From the NCBI GenBank assembly GCA_963846925.1, contig CAWJXW010000017.1, positions 198,783 to 262,782 on the forward strand: a DNA stretch of 64,000 bases, in the 5' to 3' direction. This document shows positions 50,608 through 57,996 of this stretch, piece by piece. How positions within the stretch are numbered: the first letter of the stretch is position 1; every line of letters begins with the position of its first letter. The position numbers were made by a program, and so were the translations under genes. The notes beneath the pieces were generated by a model that was not told the origin of the DNA, did not search any database, and saw only the letters and a list, made by a program, of their open reading frames with translations. The stretch comes from JAQBQB01 sp963846925. Its GTDB lineage: Bacteria > Gemmatimonadota > Gemmatimonadetes > Gemmatimonadales > Gemmatimonadaceae.

Positions 50608-51573
50608 ATGCGCGCATCTCGCTGGACGGTCCTCGTCGCAGCGCTGATCGTCGCCGGAATTCTGGGTCTCGCCATCGGGACCATTCGCCTCTCGCCGTCG
50701 CAGGTGTGGGACGGCCTGCGCGGGATCGGCGACAGCGCGTTCATCGTGCGCGGGCTGCGACTGCCGCGCGTCGTGCTCGCGGCGCTCGTCGGCGCGGGGC
50801 TCGGCATGTCGGGCGCCGCGCTCCAGGGCGTGATGCGCAATCCACTCGCCGAACCGTATCTGCTCGGCGTGTCGGGAGGCGCGGCGGTCGGCGCCGTGCT
50901 CGCGGTGAGCATCGGCCTCGCCTCGGCCTTCGTGCCGCTGGCCGCCTTCGCCGGCGCGATCGTCGCCGTCGTCGCCGCGTTCATGGTCGCGCGAGCGGCG
51001 GGTGCGCGCGGCGATCCGCGCATCCTGCTGATGGCCGGCGTGGTCGTCGGCGCGTTCGCGAACGCCGCGATCATGGTCGTGCTGGCGAACGCCGAGCCGA
51101 ACATCGTGCGCAACGCGCTCTGGTGGATGATGGGCTCCGCCGCCGAGGCGACGTGGGCGCAGATCGCCGTGCTTTTGATCTACGTCGGAGTGGGCGGCGG
51201 CGCCCTCGTGCTCCTCGGTCGCGAGATCGACGTTCTCGGTCTCGGCGAGGAAGCGGCCGCCGGACTCGGCCTCGACGTCGACGCGTCGATCCGTCGCGTG
51301 CTTTTTCTGGCGTCGCTCGTCGCCGCGGCTACGGTGGCCGCCGCGGGACTCGTCGGTTTCGTCGGGCTCGTGGTGCCGCACATCGCGCGCGCCGCTGGGC
51401 TCAGGCGTCACCGCTCGCTTCTCATCGGGAGCGCGCTCAACGGCGCGACGCTCGTCGTCGTCGCGGATCTCCTGGGACGCATCCTCCGGCCGCCCGCCGA
51501 GCTTCCCCTCGGCGCGGTGACGGCGCTGGTCGGCGTTCCGTTCTTTCTGCTCAAGCTCCGGCGACTCACGTGA
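50608..51573 (+). CDS. FecCD/BtuC-family ABC importer permease
   Basis: The 321-residue product has about ten hydrophobic helices. It carries the family hallmarks RLPRVVLAALVGAGLGMSGAALQGVMRNPLAEPYLLGVSGGA, in which the G-A-x-L-x-G helix precedes the coupling loop, and GLVGFVGLVVPHIAR, the transmembrane helix near the EAA-like loop. The overlap with the ATPase is four bases (GTGA). A homodimer would be expected. Confidence 0.92.
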   Translation: MRASRWTVLVAALIVAGILGLAIGTIRLSPSQVWDGLRGIGDSAFIVRGLRLPRVVLAALVGAGLGMSGAALQGVMRNPLAEPYLLGVSGGAAVGAVLAVSIGLASAFVPLAAFAGAIVAVVAAFMVARAAGARGDPRILLMAGVVVGAFANAAIMVVLANAEPNIVRNALWWMMGSAAEATWAQIAVLLIYVGVGGGALVLLGREIDVLGLGEEAAAGLGLDVDASIRRVLFLASLVAAATVAAAGLVGFVGLVVPHIARAAGLRRHRSLLIGSALNGATLVVVADLLGRILRPPAELPLGAVTALVGVPFFLLKLRRLT

Positions 51574-52367
51574 TTCGCTTCGACGACGTCGCCGTCCGCT
51601 ACCCGCGCTCGGAGACCGACGCGCTCGCCGGTGTCACGCTCGAGGCGCCGAGCGGCGCGATCACCGCGGTCGTCGGTCCCAACGGCAGCGGCAAGAGCAC
51701 GCTCGTGCGCGCGCTGGTCGGCCGCGTCGCGATCACGCGCGGTGCCGTCAGCGTGGACGGCGACTCGCTCGCGTCGCTCCCGCGCCCCGTCATCGCGCGG
51801 CGCGTCGCGGTCGTGACCCAGCGCGAAGACCTCGCGTTTCCCGTCACCGTCGCCGACTACGTGACGCTCGGTCGCTTCCCGCACCTCGGGATCTGGCACG
51901 CCGCGCGTTCGGAGGACCATCGCGCGATCGCCGACTCGCTGCGCGAGGCGGGCGTCGAATCGCTCACCGCCCGACGCATCGACGCGCTTTCGGGCGGCGA
52001 GTGGCAGCGAGTGCGCCTCGCGCGCGCTCTCGCGCAGGGCGGCACCGCGCTCGTCCTCGACGAGCCGACCGCCTTTCTCGACGTCGCGCACGAGATGGCC
52101 GTCTTCGAGCTGCTCCATCGACTCGCCACGGCAGGGCAGGCGGTGCTGCTCGTGAGCCACCAACTCAACCTCGTCGCCCGATTCGCCGACCGCATGGTCC
52201 TCCTGCAGCGCGGCGCCGTCGTGGCCGAGGGCTCGCCCGTCGACGTGATGCGTCCGGACGTTCTCGAGCGCGTGTACGAGTGGCCGCTCGCCGTCACGCA
52301 CGACCCGCTCGTCGGCGCGCCGGCGCTCGTCCCGCTGCGCGCGAGTTCGCCCCGCGACCGGGGCTAG
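51570..52367 (+). CDS. ABC importer ATPase (BtuD/FepC-type)
   Basis: The 265-residue product has Walker A GPNGSGKST (about residues 36-44), Q loop VTQREDLAFPVTVADYVTLGR, signature LSGGEWQRVRLARAL, Walker B LVLDEPTAFLD and the H-loop His in LLVSHQLNLV. It pairs with the permease at 50608. Its tail PALVPLRASSPRDRG has no known function. Confidence 0.93.
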   Translation: MIRFDDVAVRYPRSETDALAGVTLEAPSGAITAVVGPNGSGKSTLVRALVGRVAITRGAVSVDGDSLASLPRPVIARRVAVVTQREDLAFPVTVADYVTLGRFPHLGIWHAARSEDHRAIADSLREAGVESLTARRIDALSGGEWQRVRLARALAQGGTALVLDEPTAFLDVAHEMAVFELLHRLATAGQAVLLVSHQLNLVARFADRMVLLQRGAVVAEGSPVDVMRPDVLERVYEWPLAVTHDPLVGAPALVPLRASSPRDRG

Positions 52368-52373
52368 CTTTGT

Positions 52374-52440
52374 AGGTGGACGGCTGGACCACGTCCGCCG
52401 TTTCCGGTCCACCTCGGTCCACCGGTCCACCTGTCGACCC
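52374..52440. repeat. GGTCCACC-family intergenic repeat, site B
   Basis: Left arm AGGTGGACGGCTGGACC (52375-52390) faces a right cluster of three GGTCCACC octamers at 52406, 52417 and 52425, in inverted orientation. It ends 10 bases before the recO ATG. A cruciform or RNA hairpin is possible. Confidence 0.6.
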
Positions 52441-52449
52441 GATTCCCGC

Positions 52450-53201
52450 ATGACCCTGCTGGTGACGGACGCGATCGTCCTTCACTCGTTCGACTACCTC
52501 GAGTCGTCGCGCATCCTTCGCCTGTTGACGCGCGAGGCCGGCGTGCGCTCGGTGCTCGCGCGCGGCGCGCGCCGGTCGCAACGTCGTTTCGGGGGGGCGC
52601 GGCGCTCGATCTCTACGCGCAGGGCTCGGCCGAGCTGCACACCAAGCCGGGACGCGACCTCGACACGCTCGGCGGATTCGACTTGGATCGCGCGCGCTCG
52701 CAAGTTGCCGAGCACCTCGACCGGTTCAACGGCGCCGCGGCCATCGCCGAGATGGCGCTGCGGTGCGCGCACGAAGGCGCCGACGCCGACCTGTTCGACG
52801 CGGTCGCCCTCGCCCTCGACGAGATCGCCGCCGCGCCGGGAACCGCCGCGCGCGACACGACGCTCGCCGCTGCGTGGCGGGTCCTTGCGGCGCTGGGAGT
52901 CGCCCCGACAGTCGATGAGTGTGCGGAATGCCATGCGGCGGTTGGGCTCGATGAACCGGCGCTGTTCAGCCACCCGGCCGGCGGCGTTGTGTGCGCGCGC
53001 TGCCGCACGCTCGCGCGCACGGGGCGCACTCTGCCCGCGTCGGCGCGCGGCGCCCTTCGCGTTTGGCTCGCCGGCGGCTCGTACGGCATCGCGGACGCGC
53101 TCGAGGCGCGAGCTCACCAGCGCTTGCTTCGCGAATTTCTGCGGGAGCATCTCGCCGACGACAAGCCGCTGCGCGCCCTCGACGCGTGGGAGTTGGTGTA
53201 G
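52450..53201 (+). CDS. recO: DNA repair protein RecO, one frame break
   Basis: RecFOR-pathway protein for loading RecA. ATG 52450 gives TDAIVLHSFDYLESSRILRLLTREAGVRSVLARGARR, the N-terminal OB fold. The frame changes at a run of seven G (52590-52596); the second frame reads AALDLYAQGSAELHTKPGRDL and then the helical domain AEHLDRFNGAAAIAEMALR. A CxxC pair (DECAEC) and a second one (VCARC) form the zinc finger seen in many RecO. The joined length of about 250 residues is normal. Confidence 0.88.
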
Positions 53202-55034
53202 GTGATCATCGGCACGGCGGGGCACATCGACCACGGCAAGACCGCTCTCGTACGCGCGCTCACGGGCGTGGACACCGATCGGTTGCCCGAGGAGAAGAAG
53301 CGCGGCATCACGATCGAGCTCGGCTTCGCGCCGCTCACGCTCGACGGCGTCGGTGTCGCGGGTGTCGTCGACGTTCCGGGGCACGAGGCGTTCGTGCGCA
53401 CGATGGTCGCCGGCGCGACTGGAATCGACCTCGCGCTGCTCGTCGTCGCCGCCGACGAGGGCGTGATGCCGCAGACGCGCGAGCACATCGCGATCCTCGA
53501 GCTCCTCGGCGTGAACACCGGCGTGATCGCGCTCACGAAGGCCGATCTCGTGGACGACGATTGGCTCGCTCTCGTCGAAGACGACGTGCGCCAAACCGCC
53601 GCGCGCGCGCTCCCCTCGGCTCGCATCGTTCCGACGTCCGTGCGCACGGGCCGCGGCATCGACGAGCTTCGATCAGCGCTAGCGTCGCTCGCGACGTCGG
53701 TCCGCGCGCCCAACCCCGAAGACCTATTCCGACTCCCTATAGATCGGGCGTTCACCATCAAAGGAACGGGAACGGTCGTCACGGGAACGGTCTGGTCGGG
53801 AACGGTGCACCGCGACGACGTCGTCCGCATCCTGCCGTCAGCGATCTCCACACGCGTACGCGGCGTACAGGGGCACGGGAGCCAGCGCGCGTCGGCGGAG
53901 CCCGGAGGCCGAACGGCGATCGCGCTCACCGGCGTCGAGACGTCGCAGGTGCCGCGGGGCTCGACGCTCGTCACGGATCTCGAGTGGCGCCCGACGATGT
54001 TCGCCCGCGCCGACGTCACGCTTCTGCCGAGCGACGCGCCTGCGCCGCGGTCGCGGAGCTGGGTGCGCTTCCACGTCGGCACGACCGAGGTCGGCGCGCG
54101 CGTCGTCTCCCGCGACGCCAAGCCCGGCACGACGTTCTCCGCGCGGCTCGCGTTCGACGCGCCGGTGGTTCTGCGCGGCGGCGATCGTTTCGTGCTCCGG
54201 GAGAGCGCACCGCTCAACACGATCGGCGGCGGCGTCATCGTCGACCCGAACGCGCCGCGGCGAGGGCGACCGTGGCCCGTCGGCATCGATCGCGCCGAAC
54301 GGTTCAGGCGTCTGCTCGAGGAATCGGTCGGGCACGGCGTGAGGCTTTCGTCGCTCCCGGTCCGGCTCGGCTGCTCGCCGAGTGATACGAAAACACTAAT
54401 AGCCGAGCTCGGTGACGACGCGATCCTCGTCGGCGATCTGGTGATGTCGCGCGAGGCCCGGCGCTCGCATGAAGGCGCGATCCTCGCCATCGTCGACGCG
54501 TTTCACGCCGACCGCCCACTGGAGCCGGGGATCTCGCTTCAGCTGCTTCGAAGCCGGCTCAAGGTCCCGCCGACGCTCGCGGCCGCTGCGATCGACGCGC
54601 TGGTGGCCGCCGGCCGGTTGCGGCTGGAGGGCGGGGTCGCGGCCCGGCCTGGCTGGTCCGTCACGCTTGGCGCGACCGATGCGACAATCGCTGAACGCAT
54701 CCTCGAGCATCTCGATCGGGCGGGCGCTGAGCCGCCGAGCACGACCGAATTGGAATCGGAGATCGGGCAGCCGCTCGCTCCGGTGCTCCATTTTCTCGAG
54801 CGACGCGGCGACATCGTGCAAGTCGAGCAATTACGGTACTATAGGAGGAATCACCTCTCGTCAGTTCTGGATCGGATTCGGGCGGTCATGGAGCACCAAG
54901 ATGATGTGACGCCGGCCACACTTCGCGACCGCGTCGGGCTCTCTCGCAAGTTTCTGATTCCGATTCTCGAGTACTGCGACCGCGCTGGGCTCACGGTTCG
55001 GGGGCCTAGTGGCCGTGTGTGGCGAGACGTGTAA
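53202..55034 (+). CDS. selB: selenocysteine-specific elongation factor SelB
   Basis: EF-Tu-like GTPase that delivers Sec-tRNA(Sec) to SECIS-directed UGA. The 610-residue product (GTG 53202) has G1 GTAGHIDHGKTALVRAL, switch I EEKKRGITIELGFA, G3 DVPGHEAFV, G4 TKAD and beta-barrel domains 2-3 with SWVRFHVGTTEVGARV. A run of C-terminal winged-helix domains of about 250 residues ends in LSRKFLIPILEYCDRAGLTVRGPSGRVW. The length and the winged-helix tail separate it from EF-Tu. No selA, selC or selD is in the window. Confidence 0.95.
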   Translation: MIIGTAGHIDHGKTALVRALTGVDTDRLPEEKKRGITIELGFAPLTLDGVGVAGVVDVPGHEAFVRTMVAGATGIDLALLVVAADEGVMPQTREHIAILELLGVNTGVIALTKADLVDDDWLALVEDDVRQTAARALPSARIVPTSVRTGRGIDELRSALASLATSVRAPNPEDLFRLPIDRAFTIKGTGTVVTGTVWSGTVHRDDVVRILPSAISTRVRGVQGHGSQRASAEPGGRTAIALTGVETSQVPRGSTLVTDLEWRPTMFARADVTLLPSDAPAPRSRSWVRFHVGTTEVGARVVSRDAKPGTTFSARLAFDAPVVLRGGDRFVLRESAPLNTIGGGVIVDPNAPRRGRPWPVGIDRAERFRRLLEESVGHGVRLSSLPVRLGCSPSDTKTLIAELGDDAILVGDLVMSREARRSHEGAILAIVDAFHADRPLEPGISLQLLRSRLKVPPTLAAAAIDALVAAGRLRLEGGVAARPGWSVTLGATDATIAERILEHLDRAGAEPPSTTELESEIGQPLAPVLHFLERRGDIVQVEQLRYYRRNHLSSVLDRIRAVMEHQDDVTPATLRDRVGLSRKFLIPILEYCDRAGLTVRGPSGRVWRDV

Positions 55035-55074
55035 AGCTCTGTGCCACATAGACGTTGGACGTGTTTTAAGTTGC

Positions 55075-55104
55075 TTGACAGGTAGCTGTTCGGGCCATAA
55101 ATAT
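55075..55104 (+). promoter_or_regulatory. strong sigma-70-like promoter
   Basis: A perfect -35 TTGACA at 55075-55080 and an AT-rich TAAATA/TAAATAT at 55098-55104, with 17 bases between. It lies 82 bases upstream of the ATG at 55186, whose RBS GGAG has a 6-base spacer. This is the clearest consensus promoter in the window. Confidence 0.6.
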
Positions 55105-55185
55105 CCAAGCACCACCAGCAGTCCTCGTTGTTCAACCCCTTCAGGAGCTCGTGTAACGGTCCTGTTTCGTTAGCGCGGAGAAATC

Positions 55186-55656
55186 ATGTTCCACCGCTGG
55201 CCAGCACTGGTGCTGGCGCTTGTTGTTTCGGCGATGATGCCAAAACAAGCGGGGGGGCAGCAAGGTCAGTCGCCCCAAAAGCCCAGTGCAGGGAAATTCG
55301 GCAGGAGTTGGCCGAATCCCTTCAACCCCGTCGTTCACACGAATTTCACTGTTGGTAGTGGAACGTGTGCCCCGGGCGAGACACACGCGGTCACCGTGCG
55401 GATCCTGAACATCCTGGCCCAGCCAGTGGTGATTCCGGTTCTCTACGGACCGTCCGCGAATTCGACGTCGAGTGCCTCCAGCTCGATGAACGGGTCACCG
55501 ATCTCCAACCTTCGGCTGGAGTGCGGGGACTACGTATCGTTCTGGGATAACAAGGTTGACGGCGGTAGCCGCGAGGCTGCCTCCGGCACCTACATCCTTC
55601 AGCTCATCGTCGACGGTAAGCTGGTAAGCTCGACCCGGATCTATTACCGCAAGTAG
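55186..55656 (+). CDS. secreted stand-alone FlgD-like Ig domain protein
   Basis: The 156-residue product has a signal peptide (residues 1-24 or so, PALVLALVVSAMMPKQAGG). It is otherwise a single domain with the FlgD-Ig/T9SS-tail pattern: SWPNPFNPVVHTNFTV, VTVRILNILAQPV, YVSFWDNKVDGGSREAASGTYILQL and a basic final strand VSSTRIYYRK. Normally this domain is the C-terminal appendage of large secreted proteins; here it stands alone. It has its own promoter and terminator. Function is unknown. Confidence 0.75.
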   Translation: MFHRWPALVLALVVSAMMPKQAGGQQGQSPQKPSAGKFGRSWPNPFNPVVHTNFTVGSGTCAPGETHAVTVRILNILAQPVVIPVLYGPSANSTSSASSSMNGSPISNLRLECGDYVSFWDNKVDGGSREAASGTYILQLIVDGKLVSSTRIYYRK

Positions 55657-55682
55657 TCCAGAACGACTCGAGAAAAACGAAA

Positions 55683-55722
55683 CGCGCCGAGGGGCATTCG
55701 CTCCTCGGCGCGCTTCTGTTTT
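55683..55722 (+). terminator. intrinsic terminator after the FlgD-Ig gene
   Basis: A perfect 10-base stem CGCGCCGAGG (55683-55692) pairs with CCTCGGCGCG (55703-55712) around a 10-base loop, followed by CTTCTGTTTT. It lies 26 bases after the stop and is the best terminator in the window. Confidence 0.8.
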
Positions 55723-55759
55723 GAGACCGGCGCCGCCGGGCTCGCCACTCATCTCGTCC

Positions 55760-55798
55760 GAAAAAGCTCAACGCGGATGCCCGCGGATCTGAACAACG
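55760..55798. repeat. dispersed GAAAA-n-CTCAACGC repeat, copy 1
   Basis: GAAAAAGCTCAACGCGGATG at 55760-55779, followed by CCCGCGGATCTGAACAA, is about 90 percent like the element at 57766-57802. The two copies flank the gene at 55957-57709. Confidence 0.55.
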
Positions 55799-55847
55799 AT
55801 GACCGCGGCATGTCGCATTAGACAGCACTCTTTCCATTTTTTGGCTC

Positions 55848-55878
55848 TTGACACCGGATTGGCCGGGGACAGTAATAA
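55848..55878 (+). promoter_or_regulatory. candidate promoter for the TPR-protein gene
   Basis: TTGACA at 55848-55853 is a perfect -35. The AT-rich AGTAATAA at 55871-55878 offers a -10 (AGTAAT at 17 bases, or TAATAA at 19). It is about 80 bases before the ATG at 55957. Confidence 0.4.
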
Positions 55879-55956
55879 GGATGCGCAGGGCGATCGACCC
55901 GCGTCGGTTGCAGCGCATTCTGGACACGTCTCCCCGATCCGCTCTCAGGAGGCTCC

Positions 55957-57709
55957 ATGACCTCGCGACCACGCAGCGCGGCGAGTCGTCCATCCGCACT
56001 CCTCAGCCGCATCACGCTCGGCTGCCTGGTCCTCATGACCGCGGCCCAACTGCTGGCGGCCCAACGTCCCGTACCGGCGCAACGAGGCGGCGCGCCGAAA
56101 CCTGACACGCCGCAATTGGTGGTCAGCACGCTGGCGAGCTCGGACGCGACCATCGGCATGGCGGCGGCCGACGCGATCCGGCGCCGAATTCAGTCCGAGC
56201 ACACGGCGACCGATCTCTACATCGTTCCCGCGCAGAAGATCAAAGACGCGCTCAAAGCTCCGGTTTCATCCGGACTCGTCGCTCGGCAAGACCGACCTGA
56301 TGGCCCTCACCAAGCAGGTGCGCGGCGACTACGCCCTCGACGGCACGGTCGAGCGGACGACGGAAGGCATGAAAACCTCGATTCGCCTGCTCACCCAAAC
56401 CGGCCCGCAAGTCGTCGCCGAGCCGCTCGTGGCGATCGTCGGATCGGACCTCGGGGACGTCGCAAAGAAGGTGGACCGAGCGGTCTCGGAGGCAATCCGT
56501 GCCCTCTCGTTCAACCATGAGTGCCGGCGGTTCGCGCTCGTCGGCGACTACAAGCAAGCGATGGCTGCGGCGCAGCAAGGCCTCAAGATCACGCCGACGT
56601 CGACAGCTCTCAATTTGTGCGCGCTCTCGATCCTGGCCGCGACACACGCGTCGCCGGATTCGATCATCGCCGTCGCATCGGCGATCGTGAGCGTCGATTC
56701 GGCGAACACGGTCGCATGGGCGAATCTGGTCGATGCCTACGCCGCGAAGGGCGACGCGGCGCGAGAGCTCGACGCCACACGAATGCTGCATCATGCCGAC
56801 TCGACCAACGTCACCGTCATGGTGAGCCTCGTCGACCAGCTCGTCATCGGCGGACAAGCGGAGTCGGCGCTCGCGGTGATCGACACCGGTCTGGCTGTCT
56901 CTCCCGCGAACGCGCAATTGCTGGCGAAGAAATGGTTGGCCGAGCTACGGCTGGCCAAGTACGCCGACGCGCTGCGGACCGGCGACGCGCTCGTCGCGGC
57001 CGACAGCGGCGCTGCGACGGAGGATTTCTTCCGTCGCCAACTCCTCGCTGCCACGAGTGCCCACGACACCACGGCGTCGCACCGCGTCGCGGTTCAGGCG
57101 TCGGCGCGCTACCCGAAGAACGTGGACTTCCTGCTCATCCTGTCGCGCGACGCACTCGACCGAGGCGCAACGCGCGACGCCCTCGGCTTCGTCGATCGGG
57201 TGCTGTCTATCGAGCCCGCGAATCAGTTGGCCTGGCAGGTCGCGATCGCCGCCCAAGCAACCGCGAACGGCACTGATAGCGCCGTCGCGACTGCCCGCCG
57301 CGCACTCACCGCGGGCGTGACAAAGGAGGCCGTTGGCGGATCACTTCTCGCGGTTCTTACCCCCGCGCTCGAGAAAGCCCGAACCAGCCAGACGCGCGCG
57401 GATTGGGAGGCTGTGCTGACTACGGCACAAGCGGTCGACAGCGTGGCGTCGACGCCGCGCAGCGAGTACTACATCGGCGTCGCGGCTTATCAGGTTGGCC
57501 GGGACGTGGCTCAGTCATTGGCCGACGGTGCCAAGCATCCGCCCACGACTCGCGCCGAACGCCAGACGGTTTGCGCGTCGGCAACACGGGTCGAAGATCT
57601 CGTAGGCACTGCGACCGTCGCCCTGTCCAAGGGCGGCAGCGTCGACCCCGCGGTCGCCACGCAGATCCTCGGCGGATTGCCGAGCCTGTCGGAGTTCGTG
57701 AATCGGTGA
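55957..57709 (+). CDS. secreted TPR-like protein, one frame break
   Basis: Not a named gene. The first part (ATG 55957) has a signal or anchor (LLSRITLGCLVLMTAAQLLAAQ) and a beta-rich segment (TPQLVVSTLASSDATIGMAAADAIRRRI, in which the pattern resembles CsgG/TolB-N-like TPR outer-membrane proteins). The frame shifts near 56265; the second frame joins as GFHPDSSLGKTDLMALTKQVRGDYALDGTVE. Tetratricopeptide-like repeats follow (GDYKQAMAAAQQGLKITPTS and AESALAVIDTGLAVSPANAQLL among them). It ends in a Cys-containing helix. A soluble or periplasmic scaffold role is possible. Confidence 0.7.
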
Positions 57710-57765
57710 AGCAGGTGAGCTGCCGGCGGGATTAGTCCCGCGTCGCGGCGCACGAGGCAGGGCCG

Positions 57766-57826
57766 GAAAAATTCAACGCAGATGCGCAGATCTGAACAAT
57801 CGCGTCGTATCTGCGTTGAGCTTTTC
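57766..57826. repeat. dispersed repeat, copy 2, with inverted arm
   Basis: GAAAAATTCAACGCAGATGC (57766 on) continues to ATCTGAACAAT. The reverse complement of 57809-57826 reads GAAAAGCTCAACGCAGAT, almost identical. The 11-base arms TCAACGCAGAT (57773-57783) and ATCTGCGTTGA (57809-57819) are perfect inverts 25 bases apart. The 287-base gap before clpB holds this element and no gene; no CIRCE box was seen. Confidence 0.6.
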
Positions 57827-57996
57827 TCGAGCGCCAATCGTAGCCCGGGCAGCCTATCGGAGCCGATCCACGGCCTGCTGGGGCCGACAATTCGGCACCC
57901 TTCGGCGTCTTTGACCCTGCCGCGTAGGTTCAAATCGGACAAACCGCCGCCGCTTTGGCGGACCGACAAGGCACCCTCGTTGCCCTCTGAACCCGC

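Noticed and set aside
55035..55185. tRNA-Sec gene beside selB
   Set aside because: No acceptor pairing, no TTCGAAT arm and no UCA anticodon loop can be folded in the gap after selB.
57827..57996. CIRCE heat-shock operator upstream of clpB
   Set aside because: No TTAGCACTC-n9-GAGTGCTAA was found; the short GCCGCC/GGCGG pairing near 57950 is too weak.
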